64,000 bases of DNA from the NCBI GenBank assembly GCA_947644195.1, contig CANRZB010000006.1:36541-100540 (forward strand), in the 5' to 3' direction. Shown here piece after piece: positions 44,005-53,054 of this stretch. Position numbers and translations under genes: made by a program. The notes beneath the pieces are model-generated. The model searched no databases and was not told the origin of the DNA. It saw only the letters and a program-made list of their open reading frames with translations. This DNA comes from an uncultured Clostridium sp. (GTDB taxonomy: Bacteria; Bacillota; Clostridia; Lachnospirales; Lachnospiraceae). Positions within the stretch are counted from its first letter, which is position 1, and every line of letters begins with the position of its first letter.

Positions 44005-45435
44005 CTACTCATCCTGTTCCCGGATCCTCTCTTTGACCAACGCCTCCACGGAAACTTCCTGTGCGGCGCTGTTTTCCCTGGCAGCGGTCGTCTGTCCATC
44101 TTCCACACCGTCCGTCGCCCCTTTGGTCAGCACTGTCTTGACCGTCATCAGAATTAATTTAACATCAATCCAAAATGCATAATTTTCTATATAAAACAAA
44201 TCCAGTTTCAATTTATCATAAGGCGTCGTATTATACTTGCCATAAATTTGGGCATATCCCGTCAATCCAGCTTTTACCCTGGTCCGAAACTGAAACTCTG
44301 GCATCTCCGCCATATATTGCGCAATAATTTCCGGACGCTCCGGACGTGGCCCCACAAAAGACATATCACCTTTGATGATATTAAATAATTGCGGTAATTC
44401 GTCGATCCTAGTTGCCCGAATGAAGCGCCCAATCAGCGTAATACGTGCATCCTCCTTTTCCGCCAATCTTGCCACCCCATCCTTTTCTGCATCCACCACC
44501 ATGCTTCGGAATTTATAGATCGTAAATTCCTTGTTTCCCTCTGTACAGCGAATCTGTCGATACAATACTGGACCACCGTCTGTCAGCTTAATTGCAACCG
44601 CCGTCAGCAGCATGATCCAGGAAGTCAATACCAGTGTAGGAACTGCCAGCACCAAATCCATGGTTCTTTTCATCAGTCTCTGATCGAAACTCAAGGTATA
44701 ACCCTTGGACAAGACAAATGGCGTGTCAAAGATATGAATCCGATCTCCCCCCATCAGGATAATATCGGACAGCTTCGGCACGACATAGGCACGGATATGG
44801 TTCGCATAGCAGTATTTCAACATATCATTCCGTTTTACCGCACTGATATCCCCAATAATCACAGCCTGAAAATACTGAATCCGTTCCGCAATGGCATCCA
44901 TCCCGGCATCAATGTTTATTGCATCATAAATCGCGTATTTATCTCGCCTGGTCTCAACCTTATTCACCAGGTCCATGGCGGAATGTTCCCCCTCGTAAAT
45001 CAACAGGATTTTCCAAGGCTGAAAGATCCGATTATAAATATGGATCGTTATGACATTCCATACAGTCGTCAATACCATTTCCGCTAACATCATCAAGAGA
45101 AGCACAACCGGCGAAACAAAACGGAACGCCAATAGGGAAATAATCACATACATCACAATATTTGATAACAAAAGACTCAGGTACTGCGACAGCATGACCT
45201 CAATCCGGCGTAGCTGCCCAATTCTCAATCCACCATACATATTGGAAAAGAAAAACAGAATCACGGCATACAATGCAATAATTGCATAATGCCCCCGGCG
45301 ATAAAACTGATACACATACATGGTATCTGCATAGTGATGATACCATGCATAAGCAAACAACGCCGTCATAAGGATTATGTTAATGACCGAAGCAAAAAAT
45401 AAAATGGTACGCTTATAAGGATCGTAATTTTTCAT
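44005..45435 (-). CDS. Initiating sugar-phosphate transferase (polyprenyl glycosylphosphotransferase)
   Basis: 476 residues from MKNYDPYKRTILFF (45435), AAGGAGT upstream. Four to five N-terminal helices, a cytoplasmic Rossmann-like middle part, then the PNPT-like catalytic domain beginning after a re-entrant helix (about 265-290): GGPVLYRQIRC, YKFRSMVVDAEKDG, RIDELPQLFNIIKGDMSFVGPRPERPE and VKAGLTGYAQIYGKYNT. It transfers a sugar phosphate to undecaprenyl phosphate and starts repeat-unit synthesis, in the manner of WbaP/CpsE. It is the first structural gene after the GntR regulator. Confidence 0.93.
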   Translation of the reverse strand: MKNYDPYKRTILFFASVINIILMTALFAYAWYHHYADTMYVYQFYRRGHYAIIALYAVILFFFSNMYGGLRIGQLRRIEVMLSQYLSLLLSNIVMYVIISLLAFRFVSPVVLLLMMLAEMVLTTVWNVITIHIYNRIFQPWKILLIYEGEHSAMDLVNKVETRRDKYAIYDAINIDAGMDAIAERIQYFQAVIIGDISAVKRNDMLKYCYANHIRAYVVPKLSDIILMGGDRIHIFDTPFVLSKGYTLSFDQRLMKRTMDLVLAVPTLVLTSWIMLLTAVAIKLTDGGPVLYRQIRCTEGNKEFTIYKFRSMVVDAEKDGVARLAEKEDARITLIGRFIRATRIDELPQLFNIIKGDMSFVGPRPERPEIIAQYMAEMPEFQFRTRVKAGLTGYAQIYGKYNTTPYDKLKLDLFYIENYAFWIDVKLILMTVKTVLTKGATDGVEDGQTTAARENSAAQEVSVEALVKERIREQDE

Positions 45436-45492
45436 TTTGGTACTCCTTGTATCACCCTGTAACCTCGGAAATCTCTCAAACAAATCAACATG

Positions 45493-46149
45493 TCATTCCA
45501 TTAGATTCGTCAGGCCCTGTTGTTCAATATTTTCCAGGGAACGGAAAATATGCTCGTTTGCCAATTTTTCCGCCAATTCCTGATCACCGGCCTTGACAGC
45601 CTCCAAAATCGTACTATGTTCCTCACTGGCTTTGCCGGCACGCTCTTTTGTCGACAACGTATTCCTGCGCACCCGTTCCACATAATGATGATAATCCGAA
45701 AGAATATGCTCCAGGATTTTACTGCCACAGGACTCATATAACCGCAGATGAAAACGGTTGTCCAATTCAAAAATCTGTTCCCAGTGCTGTTTCTGGATAT
45801 GAAAATTACTCAGATAGACGATTTCCTCCAATTCATCAATCTGCTCCTGCGTAATATGCTCACATGCCCACTTCGCACATAACCCTTCTAAGTAGGAGCG
45901 AATTACATAGATATCGTAAATATCCTTCGATGTAATCCCGTTCACATAGGCTCCCTTATTCGGAATAATATTTACAAGCCCCTCTAACTCTAGCTGCCGA
46001 AGCGCTTCCCTTACCGGAGTGCGAGATACTCCCAGGTCTTTGCTAATCGCTGCTTCCTTTAATTCCTCTTTTTCCTGGTACTTCCCCGTCAGAATATCTT
46101 CTCTTAATTTATGAAAAACTCTGCCCCGCAGAGAATACTGTTCATTCAT
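45493..46149 (-). CDS. GntR family regulator, FCD (FadR-like) subclass
   Basis: 218 residues from MNEQYSLRGRVF (46149): GGAGG lies 5 bases before it, whereas the upstream ATG has none. Winged helix at the N terminus (KLREDILTG, KDLGVSRTPVREALRQLELEGLV) and an all-helical FCD domain (about 85-205) with metal-ligand-like His/Asp residues (DNRFHLRLYESCG, EEHSTILEAV). FCD regulators respond to small organic acids or sugars. It is first in the operon with the initiating transferase and two glycosyltransferases, and a TTGTATACAA palindrome overlaps its own -10, suggesting autoregulation. Confidence 0.88.
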   Translation of the reverse strand: MNEQYSLRGRVFHKLREDILTGKYQEKEELKEAAISKDLGVSRTPVREALRQLELEGLVNIIPNKGAYVNGITSKDIYDIYVIRSYLEGLCAKWACEHITQEQIDELEEIVYLSNFHIQKQHWEQIFELDNRFHLRLYESCGSKILEHILSDYHHYVERVRRNTLSTKERAGKASEEHSTILEAVKAGDQELAEKLANEHIFRSLENIEQQGLTNLME

Positions 46150-46259
46150 CACTGCCTCCGTCTTTTCCATGTATGGCAGGACAGACCGACTATTTCTCCG
46201 GTATCTCCCACAAACATAGCATCTTCGCTGTTTTCCTTTTGTCCTAAAAGCTATGTTTT

Positions 46260-46288
46260 ATTGTATACAACCCATACAAGCTTGTCAA
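46260..46288 (-). promoter_or_regulatory. Promoter of the GntR operon with candidate operator
   Basis: Minus strand TTGACA, 17 bases, TACAAT. The 10-bp palindrome TTGTATACAA (46261-46270) overlaps the -10 and has the look of GntR-type sites. A second TTGTATGGG-like half lies within the spacer. Confidence 0.72.
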
Positions 46289-46326
46289 TATGCAAGATTT
46301 TCCGACTGCCAAAGTATAGAAAAGGA

Positions 46327-46356
46327 TAGACTTTTCCGTATAAATCATGCTATACT
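46327..46356 (+). promoter_or_regulatory. Promoter of the small gene at 46384
   Basis: Plus strand TAGACT, 18 bases, TATACT, divergent from the GntR promoter. Confidence 0.45.
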
Positions 46357-46383
46357 AGTTATAGAATGATTGGAGGTGGTTAT

Positions 46384-46572
46384 ATGCCAAGTGCAGCGGA
46401 CATTATCAAAGATTCCATCACAGAATTTTCAAGACTACAAGACTGGATGATATCAGTAAAAGATAGTAATCCAGACACCTATCATTCAATGTATAAACGA
46501 TATATTGAATTGAAAGTAACTTTATCAAGTTTAGGCGTTAATCTTACACAACTGGACAGAATCCAAGAATAG
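46384..46572 (+). CDS. Small hypothetical protein (62 residues)
   Basis: From MPSAADIIKDSITEF with GGAGGTGG 4-6 bases upstream and a plausible promoter. The product is soluble, helical in appearance, with several Asp, Glu and Ser residues and a central DWMISVKDSNPDTYHSMYKRYIELKV stretch; no signal peptide and no recognised domain. A single-gene unit closed by stem-loops at 46589-46658. The good translation signals argue that it is real, though its role is unknown. Its upstream region is shared with the GntR gene. Confidence 0.65.
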   Translation: MPSAADIIKDSITEFSRLQDWMISVKDSNPDTYHSMYKRYIELKVTLSSLGVNLTQLDRIQE

Positions 46573-47013
46573 TAACAAAGTGTTTTTCTTTATCGGAATA
46601 GAAATTTCCGATAAAAAGACCAGGAATGTCGTCATAGCAACTTCATCCCTGGTCTTTTCCTGTTTCTACCGTTTCTTTCGATCCGGTACTCCGAAAATGA
46701 ATCATGTGTACGGCCATTCTCCACTTCCGGGACGTATGTCGGCATCTTCATCGGAATTCCCCATTCATTCACAGTGTACGGCCTGTTCCTTCCTGGTGTC
46801 CTCTCCTGCGCCAGCTTTCACACGGTTTGTAAAAAATTCTTATAAAAATTTTTTCAAGCACTCCCACCGGGCAAAATGACCCCATGAAAATACTTAACCT
46901 ATATATCGGATGCTTACCTCTGATACTTAATCTTTTTTTTAAATATTTTACGACTTTTTTGCTCTCTTTTAGATTCCAACGTCAGGCAGTCCCATCCTTC
47001 TGCCCTTATCCCC
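46573..47013. other. Intergenic region with tandem stem-loops
   Basis: 441 bases between convergent genes. The first hairpin (arms 46589-46598 and 46606-46615, TTTATCGGAA) and the second (arms 46615-46624 and 46648-46657, AAAGACCAGG, then TTTTCC) probably end transcription from the small gene. The rest is pyrimidine-rich and shows no gene; the 99-codon open frame starting at 46580 overlaps the hairpins and is not credible. Confidence 0.5.
46589..46658 (+). terminator. Tandem stem-loops after the small gene
   Basis: Two successive perfect 10-bp stems share one base at 46615; the second is followed by TTTTCC and has a 23-base loop. Only the second has a T-rich tail, and that is short. Confidence 0.45.
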
Positions 47014-47796
47014 TCATTCCCAGACATTTTCCTCTCGATTAACAATATAAAATCCTTTTTCATTTAAAGTATTTTCCCGGTTATAGAGTAGCTCTGAATG
47101 ATCCATCTGTCGGATAACTGCTCCCGCCGTTTCAGCGATACAATGCATTGCCGCAGTGTCCCACTCACAGGTCAGTCCAAAGCGATAATAGACATCCGCC
47201 TTTTGCTCTGCCACCAGACACCCCTTGATGGAACTTCCTGCAGAGATCACTTCTGCGATTTGGTCTCGATGCTTCTCCACCAATGCTTTCTCTTTCTCAC
47301 CGGAGTGTGACTTACTGCCAACCCAGATCAGGGCATCCGTCTTATCTGACACGTGTAACCTGGTAATTTCCCCAGATTTACCATCCTGTTTCCAGGCCCC
47401 AGTCTCTGTCGAAGCAAAATAGAGATCTCCGGTTACCGGAACGAAAATGACTCCCACAACCGGATGCTGCTGGTATGCCAGTGCAATATTAACGGTAAAC
47501 TGTCCATTCCTTTTGACAAATTCTTTGGTGCCGTCAAGCGGATCCACAATGAAACAATATTCATTGCTCCTTCTGCTTCCATCGTCTTTCATTTCTTCGG
47601 AAAGAATCGCATATTCTGGAAAATGCTTCTGCAATCCCTGTACAATGTGTTCGTTTGCCCGTCGGTCCGCCAGGGTCAACGGCGAAGCATCCTCCTTATA
47701 ATCTACATCAAAATCCGTCCCATAGATTTCCAAAATTAACTCTCCTGCTTCCTGTGCCAGCTTTTTCATCACTTCTAATAATTTATTCTGATCCAT
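47014..47796 (-). CDS. cysQ: 3'(2'),5'-bisphosphate nucleotidase (CysQ type)
   Basis: 260 residues, GGAGAGG upstream. Inositol-monophosphatase fold with the three metal motifs: LSEEMKDDG, IVDPLDGTKEFVKRNGQFTVNIAL and CEWDTAAMHCIAETAG. It removes the 3'-phosphate of PAP, the by-product of sulfate activation and CoA-dependent carrier loading, and is sometimes active on inositol phosphates. It lies 122 bases downstream of the PseC-like gene and may be in the same transcript. Confidence 0.88.
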   Translation of the reverse strand: MDQNKLLEVMKKLAQEAGELILEIYGTDFDVDYKEDASPLTLADRRANEHIVQGLQKHFPEYAILSEEMKDDGSRRSNEYCFIVDPLDGTKEFVKRNGQFTVNIALAYQQHPVVGVIFVPVTGDLYFASTETGAWKQDGKSGEITRLHVSDKTDALIWVGSKSHSGEKEKALVEKHRDQIAEVISAGSSIKGCLVAEQKADVYYRFGLTCEWDTAAMHCIAETAGAVIRQMDHSELLYNRENTLNEKGFYIVNREENVWE

Positions 47797-47918
47797 TTCC
47801 TCTCCATTTCTGCAATTTTCCGGCCAAGTTTGATATGTTGTCCGGCCAGATTTGCCATTTTATTGCAAAAGCCTTGCTCTGACTTTCGTATCCGCATCGC
47901 TCCGAAACCTCGGTATCC

Positions 47919-49040
47919 CTATAGGATCTTCTTTACCTGTTCCACCACATAATCCTGCTGCTCCTGCGTCAATCCCGGATAAATCGGCAGGCTGATCGCC
48001 CTTTGATAAAAATCCTCCGCATGCGGGCAATGTACCTCCGCATATCCATGTTCCTGATAATACGGATGCTGGTACACCGGAATATAATGCACATTCACTC
48101 CAATCCCAGCGGCACGCAGTCCTTCAAAAATTTCCCGGCGCCTGCATTTCGGTACCTGAATCATATAGAGATGCCATCCGCTATCACACCCCGGTTGCTG
48201 CTCCGGTATCTGAATTCCTTCCACATCGGCAAAAGCGGCATCATACCGTTTGGCAATCGCCTTTCGTTTCTCAATAAAGTCGTCCAGTTTGTCCATCTGG
48301 CTGCTCCCGAGGGCGCAGGAGATATCTGTAATCCGATAATTATATCCCAACAATTGCTGCTGATAATACCATGGCCCCTGGTTTTCGGTCAGCAGATCTT
48401 CCTCTCTGGTAATTCCATGGCTGCGGAATAACAGCAACCTACGGTAGAGTTCCTCATCCTGCGTGACCACCATGCCTCCCTCGCCTGTAGTAATCGGTTT
48501 GACCGGATGAAAACTAAAGCAGGTCATTTCCGAAAGGGAACCTATTTTACGGTTTTGGTAGGATGCCCCCATCGCATGCGCTGCATCCTCGATTACCACT
48601 AGATTATGCTTTTGGGCAATCTGTGTAATTACATCCATATCACAGGGTTGTCCAGTATAATGCACGGGAATAATTGCTTTCGTTTTTGGGGTAATGCATT
48701 TTTCTATCTCCTTTGGATCAATATTATAAGTGACTGGGTCAATATCTGCAAAGACCGGAACGGCACCACAATAAAGTGCACAGTTAGCAGATGCTGCAAA
48801 CGTAATCGGTGTCGTGATCACCTCATCTCCCGGCCCAATCCCCGCAGCCAGACAGGCGATATGCAGCGCCGCCGTTCCGTTACATACAGCGACAGCATAG
48901 TTTGCACCAACATAATCTGCCGCCTTTTTTTCAAATTCTGACACCTTGGGTCCCGTCGTCAGGTAATCGGAGCGCAGTACATCCACGACTGCCTGAATAT
49001 CCGATTCATCGATCGTTTGCCTTCCATATGGAATATACAT
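47919..49040 (-). CDS. pseC: PseC-like sugar aminotransferase (DegT/DnrJ/EryC1/StrS)
   Basis: 373 residues from MYIPYGRQTIDESD (49040) with AAGGAGG 8 bases upstream; the longer frame is untranslated leader. PLP fold type I with NGTAALHIACLAAGI, ITFAASANCALYCGA, EDAAHAMGASY and the PLP Lys in FSFHPVKPITTGEGG (Lys181). The start IPYGRQ-ID-DIQAVVDVLRSDYLTTGP and the HPVKP wording match PseC, which aminates the 4-keto UDP-sugar in pseudaminic acid synthesis. PseB and PseH are absent from the window. It is 24 kb from the NeuB and PseG-like genes but may serve the same pathway. Confidence 0.75.
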   Translation of the reverse strand: MYIPYGRQTIDESDIQAVVDVLRSDYLTTGPKVSEFEKKAADYVGANYAVAVCNGTAALHIACLAAGIGPGDEVITTPITFAASANCALYCGAVPVFADIDPVTYNIDPKEIEKCITPKTKAIIPVHYTGQPCDMDVITQIAQKHNLVVIEDAAHAMGASYQNRKIGSLSEMTCFSFHPVKPITTGEGGMVVTQDEELYRRLLLFRSHGITREEDLLTENQGPWYYQQQLLGYNYRITDISCALGSSQMDKLDDFIEKRKAIAKRYDAAFADVEGIQIPEQQPGCDSGWHLYMIQVPKCRRREIFEGLRAAGIGVNVHYIPVYQHPYYQEHGYAEVHCPHAEDFYQRAISLPIYPGLTQEQQDYVVEQVKKIL

Positions 49041-49101
49041 TTTGGGCCTCCTTATCCTGGGTTCTGTTTCAACTTCCCTACAACAATACAACAACAGTTG
49101 T

Positions 49102-49131
49102 ATTATACTCTGAACCGCACGAAACACGCAA
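49102..49131 (-). promoter_or_regulatory. Promoter of the PseC-like gene
   Basis: Minus strand TTGCGT, 18 bases, TATAAT, divergent from the cold-shock promoter. The segment after the -10 (CAACTGTTG and repeated GTTGTT) could bind a regulator. Confidence 0.55.
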
Positions 49132-49138
49132 CTACTTA

Positions 49139-49167
49139 TTGACATACGAACCAACTTATGTTAGTGT
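49139..49167 (+). promoter_or_regulatory. Promoter of the cold-shock gene
   Basis: Plus strand TTGACA, 17 bases, TAGTGT (weak -10), giving a leader of about 70 bases with an AGGAGG ribosome site. Confidence 0.5.
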
Positions 49168-49240
49168 AGTTGTGTTGTCTGCTTGGCTGAACACATTGCT
49201 AAGCATAAATTTTATTTTTTAAGTTTTAGGAGGCAGAAAC

Positions 49241-49441
49241 ATGAAGGGTACAGTAAAATGGTTTAATGCAAAAAAGGGATTCGGATTCATTTCTGACGAG
49301 ACCGGCAAAGACGTATTTGTTCATTTCTCAGCACTTCAGATGGACGGTTTCAAAGTTCTGGATGAAGGGGAAGAAGTAGAATTCGACGTAGTGAACGGCG
49401 AAAAAGGACCTCAGGCATCAAACGTTGTCAAGGTAGGATAA
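49241..49441 (+). CDS. Cold-shock protein (CspA family)
   Basis: 66 residues, the standard length of a single cold-shock domain. RNP1 KGFGFI at 14-19 and RNP2 VFVHF at 26-30 are intact, starting [11 protein letters not shown]. It binds single-stranded nucleic acids and acts as an RNA chaperone. AGGAGG lies 8 bases before the ATG. It is monocistronic; stem-loops follow in the next region. Confidence 0.96.
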   Translation: MKGTVKWFNAKKGFGFISDETGKDVFVHFSALQMDGFKVLDEGEEVEFDVVNGEKGPQASNVVKVG

Positions 49442-49794
49442 TTGCCTTGGCAGAATCTGTTATAATCATGCATGAATCATTAAATTTTTAAGAATAGATA
49501 AGGACCATCATTTATTCCCACAGCCGACCAACCGGATAAAAAGACAACTTTTTCCATTCATCGGCTGCGAGGGTCAAATATTTCTAAGATCTATGAGTAT
49601 TTGACTTTAAGAGTTAAGATTATCTAAGGTTGTAACGAAAAAAAGAGTTAGCGGGAATCTTCCCTCTGACTCTTTTTGATTTTGCATGGTTCGTCCGGTC
49701 AAGAAAAACACTGGATTAGGATGCGCACAAATACCTTCCTCACGGAAATCATCGGTAAAGGATAACATTTGAAAATTGTTTCCCGTGTGTCTTC
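49442..49794. other. Intergenic region after the cold-shock gene
   Basis: 353 bases holding two structures: a long-range CAGCCGA/TCGGCTG pairing (about 49521-49568, with an internal AAAAAG/CTTTTT stem) and the terminator at 49639-49677. The remaining open frame at 49607-49810 on minus runs through that terminator and has no ribosome site, so it is not called. Confidence 0.5.
49639..49677. terminator. Bidirectional terminator between csp and DUF3737
   Basis: Long stem from AAAAAGAGTTAG to its complement with some G-U pairs and T-rich ends on both strands, between convergent genes. Confidence 0.75.
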
Positions 49795-50646
49795 CTACCG
49801 ACCGCTGCAATAGATGCGTGTTTTAGACGGATCCACCTTATCCTTCTCCAGGATTAGTTCATCGATGGCTTCCGCCCGGATGGTACCGCTGCTCGGATTC
49901 ATTACACTATCAATCTTCCCTGTAATGTCCGCATCCACCGTAGAATATTCAAACGCCAGTGTCGTATTGATTAACCGACAATTTTTCATCACCAGATGAT
50001 CAATATAGCACATTCCCTGCAAGCTCTCGATCGTACAATTGACCAGGGTCAGATTGCTCGAATTCCAGCCGAGATATTCCCCCGAAATAAAAGAATCATA
50101 CACGGTCACGTGATCGGTGTTCCAAAAGGCATCCCGAGACATCATGCGAGCATCCCGGATTTCCATATTTTTTACTCCATCAAACGAATAGTTCCCCGCC
50201 AATGTAAAATGATCCACCTGCAAATCCTCGCAGTTCATCGCAAAATAATCCCCCGACGCTGTCACATGATCCAATTTCACATTTTTACAGTGCCACAGAG
50301 TTTCCTGCGCATCTGACATTGTAACCCGCACCAACGAGAGATCCTTACAGCGGCGGAAGTTTTTCGGCGCTTCAATCAAGGCGTCTTCTACCAAAATGTG
50401 ATCACTATACCAGACCCCTGCCCTTGCTGTATTGTACCAGGTACAAGCTCTAGCAGAAATATTCTTACTGTACCAGAGTGGATACTTCCACCGAAACAGA
50501 CTGCGGTATATATCTATGTTTTCACTCTCCTTTAACGGAGACTCTCCGTCCATAAATACGGAATCATAAATGCTCAGATCACGCCCCTGAAAGAGTGCTC
50601 TCTCTCCTGTAAACATCTCCTGATGCATTTCCCGCTTCTCACTCAT
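49795..50646 (-). CDS. DUF3737 family right-handed beta-helix protein
   Basis: 283 residues, AAGGATG upstream. The sequence is a run of short repeats of about 20 residues, with alternating charged and aromatic positions (for example SENIDIYRSLFRWKYPLWYSKN, HVTASGDYFAMNCEDLQVDHFTL), which predicts a solenoid beta-helix without signal peptide. DUF3737 is common in Firmicutes and Bacteroides; no function is established to my knowledge. It is monocistronic, ending near the shared terminator. Confidence 0.85.
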   Translation of the reverse strand: MSEKREMHQEMFTGERALFQGRDLSIYDSVFMDGESPLKESENIDIYRSLFRWKYPLWYSKNISARACTWYNTARAGVWYSDHILVEDALIEAPKNFRRCKDLSLVRVTMSDAQETLWHCKNVKLDHVTASGDYFAMNCEDLQVDHFTLAGNYSFDGVKNMEIRDARMMSRDAFWNTDHVTVYDSFISGEYLGWNSSNLTLVNCTIESLQGMCYIDHLVMKNCRLINTTLAFEYSTVDADITGKIDSVMNPSSGTIRAEAIDELILEKDKVDPSKTRIYCSGR

Positions 50647-51002
50647 GGTTCTTCATCCTTTCTCCCAGGCTTTCCCTATCTTGCCTATACTATCATTCTA
50701 TACACGCACGGGTAATGAAATACATTAGATCACACCCCTCCACGAAAGTGTATATAAAGTTTCTGATCAATGACATCAATTAGATCTATCTTATCATATA
50801 ATTCGATTTCTGCAACCCGTTAATGTCAAGTAATTGTCACAAACTTTTTCCACCTTTCCCTACGCAAAATCCCTGGAAGTCATATAACTTATGTAAATAA
50901 ATATTTCTTTTCAGCTCATCAATATCAGATCTTTGAAAATTACTTTTATTCAAACTTGACCTTCCCCATCTTAATCTGTTTATCGTCTACATTTCTTAAT
51001 AA
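50647..51002. other. Intergenic region, possible remnant of a gene downstream of KilA-N
   Basis: 356 bases. On minus, short frames follow the KilA-N stop: one reads LRNVDDKQIKMGKVKFE then stop, and an overlapping one from a TTG at 50953 reads NKSNFQRSDIDELKRN on to a TGA at 50837 (38 residues, AT-rich). GGGGAAGG lies before that TTG. These may be fragments of a decayed reading frame or a tiny gene; neither is recognised. Confidence 0.25.
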
Positions 51003-51698
51003 TCACGTAAGTTCGTTAATTGAAGCAAAATCTCTAACATTATTCTTTTTTGCCAATTCAGGATTTTCATCCCGCCATGCTTTCGCAGTAAATCCGAATA
51101 ACGCAACATTTAAAATATCCGCTTCCTCTGCATATGCCAACCAATCCAAATTTTCTTTATAATTTCCAGACGGGATCAAATAATTTTTAACCGCATCTGT
51201 TTGAATTAAATAATTGTTTTTTGACAAAAATCTTTTTGCATCCCATTCTATTTTCTTTACCTCATTCTCCGCTTCTTTCAGTCTTTGAAATTCTTTGATC
51301 AAATATAATTTAAAAACAGGGCTGATCGCCGAAGCAAATCCAAATGCAATATCTTTATGCGCATACGTTCCTCCATATTTTCCACGTTTCACAAATAATC
51401 CTATCGCTTCAGTCTTTTCAATCCATTCTGAAACACTCAATACAAATGTATGTAAACCTGCTTGGCTTTTAAAGTGGTCAAATTCGACCACTTTAAAAGC
51501 AGGATTATAAATCTGTTCCCATGTGCCCAAAAATTCCAATGTTGCCCTGTTTCGCATCCAGTTTTTTACAACATCTGCTCCTCTGGACTCGCCGACTTTA
51601 GCTTTCGCAATATCAGTAACACAGATATCATCGTCAAAATTTTCCTCTGAAATAGTAATATTGATGTTCTGCACCACAATTACTTTATTTTTCCCCAT
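51003..51698 (-). CDS. KilA-N domain protein (phage-type), C-terminally short
   Basis: 231 residues. The KilA-N fold is visible from about residue 10 to 140: ICVTDIAKAK, NWMRNRATLEFLGTWEQIYNP, SVSEWIEKTEAIGLFVKRGKYGGTYAHKDIAFGFASAISPVFKLYLIKEFQRLK. KilA-N proteins come from phage anti-repressors and large DNA viruses and bind DNA. Relatives usually continue beyond the final block seen here (RDFASINELT) by another 40 or so residues, so it appears truncated. No other phage gene is near, so it is an orphan. AT-rich compared with its neighbours, which fits transfer. Confidence 0.8.
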   Translation of the reverse strand: MGKNKVIVVQNINITISEENFDDDICVTDIAKAKVGESRGADVVKNWMRNRATLEFLGTWEQIYNPAFKVVEFDHFKSQAGLHTFVLSVSEWIEKTEAIGLFVKRGKYGGTYAHKDIAFGFASAISPVFKLYLIKEFQRLKEAENEVKKIEWDAKRFLSKNNYLIQTDAVKNYLIPSGNYKENLDWLAYAEEADILNVALFGFTAKAWRDENPELAKKNNVRDFASINELT

Positions 51699-51932
51699 TC
51701 TCTTCCTCCCCTATTGCCTTAGCTGAAATCTTATTACATATGTAAAATTATATCATGTTATCTCTATTTTTTCAACCAATTCTCGAACGTATGTTTTTTT
51801 GTTTCGTCCACAATATCCCATGATGTCCGATCAGACAAAATATGCCCTGCCTTAGTGCAATAGCCTTTCAAAAAAACTCTGTTGTATATAGTTTTTAATA
51901 CTACATAACCTATTATTTTTTTCTATTTTATA

Positions 51933-51961
51933 TTGACATCGCAACTAAGTTCTGATATATT
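51933..51961 (+). promoter_or_regulatory. Promoter of the nitronate monooxygenase-like gene
   Basis: Plus strand TTGACA, 17 bases, TATATT, about 25 bases before the ribosome site. Confidence 0.75.
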
Positions 51962-51992
51962 TTGATTATCAAACTAACAGGAGGTTTTGTCG

Positions 51993-53054
51993 ATGCAATC
52001 ACTTATGATAAGAAATAAAACAGCTCGGATTCCGATCATACAGGGAGGAATGGGTGTTGGCGTAAGCCGTGGAAAACTGGCCGGTGCTGTAGCTGCGGCT
52101 GGTGGAGTCGGTATCATCTCATCCGCACAAATCGGTTTTGACGAACCGGATTTTCTCTCCAACCATCAGGAGGCGAATCTCCGCGCTCTGAAAAAACACA
52201 TCCAATATGCAAAGGAACAGGCAGATGGGGGTCTGGTGGGCGTAAATGTGATGGTGGCCCTGAAAGACTACGAAGCACATGTGCGTGCATCGGTAGAAGC
52301 CGGAGCCGACGTCGTTATCTGTGGCGCCGGGCTACCTGCCAATCTGCCTGAACTGACCGCCGGCAGCGATACCTGCTTTGCTCCCATTGTTTCCTCGCAG
52401 AAAGCTGCTTCTATCCTTCTCAAACGATGGGATAAAAAATACCAGACCACTGCCGACTTTCTCGTGATTGAAGGGCCAAAAGCAGGCGGTCATCTGGGGT
52501 TTTCACAGGATGATCTTCAAAAAGATCAGGAAAATACATTAAATTATGATACAGAAATTTGCAAGATTATAGAAACAACACAAGAATATGCCACAAAATA
52601 TCAGAAAAAGATCCCGGTAATTCTGGCCGGTGGTGTCTTTGACGCTGATGATATCCGTCATGCCATGGCTCTGGGCGCCAGTGGCGTACAAATTGCCAGC
52701 CGTTTTGTGGTTACCGAGGAATGTGACGCTTCCCCCATCTATAAACAAGCCTATCTGGATGCTTCTGCCGATGATATCCGCATTATCCAAAGTCCCGTAG
52801 GCATGCCGGGAAGAGCCATACACAATGCATTTCTGGATCGCACTGAAGCTCAGATACCCCGCTGTCTGGGATGTCTGGCAAAATGCGATCCATCCAGAAT
52901 TCCTTATTGTATCACGGATGCACTGATCCGGGCTGTAAACGGTGATACCCAGAATGGATTACTGTTCTGTGGGGAAAATGTGAGTCGAATCCAGAAAATG
53001 ACCACGGTTCCAGAACTGATGGCAGAACTGGAACCTGGATTTGTACAGAACTAG
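51993..53054 (+). CDS. Nitronate monooxygenase / FabK-like flavoprotein
   Basis: 353 residues from the ATG at 51993 (AGGAGG 8 bases upstream; the in-frame TTG at 51987 is too close). TIM-barrel FMN enzyme with PIIQGGMGVGVS, AAAGGVGIISSA, GVNVMVAL, VVICGAGLPANL, the EGPKAGGHLGF loop and IPVILAGGVFDADDIRHAMALGASGVQI, the FMN phosphate site. A Cys-rich C-terminal part (CLGCLAKCDPSRIPYC) is typical of the Clostridia branch. Members oxidise nitroalkanes or reduce enoyl-ACP or related substrates; which applies here is unknown. A 23-bp tandem repeat begins in its last codons. Confidence 0.85.
   Translation: MQSLMIRNKTARIPIIQGGMGVGVSRGKLAGAVAAAGGVGIISSAQIGFDEPDFLSNHQEANLRALKKHIQYAKEQADGGLVGVNVMVALKDYEAHVRASVEAGADVVICGAGLPANLPELTAGSDTCFAPIVSSQKAASILLKRWDKKYQTTADFLVIEGPKAGGHLGFSQDDLQKDQENTLNYDTEICKIIETTQEYATKYQKKIPVILAGGVFDADDIRHAMALGASGVQIASRFVVTEECDASPIYKQAYLDASADDIRIIQSPVGMPGRAIHNAFLDRTEAQIPRCLGCLAKCDPSRIPYCITDALIRAVNGDTQNGLLFCGENVSRIQKMTTVPELMAELEPGFVQN

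Noticed and set aside
46580..46879. 99-codon plus-strand open frame
   Set aside because: Begins within a stem-loop, has no ribosome site and resembles no protein.
49607..49810. 67-codon minus-strand open frame
   Set aside because: Crosses a bidirectional terminator and overlaps the end of DUF3737.
51003..51698. Prophage
   Set aside because: Only one KilA-N gene; no integrase, capsid, portal or lysis genes anywhere in the window.
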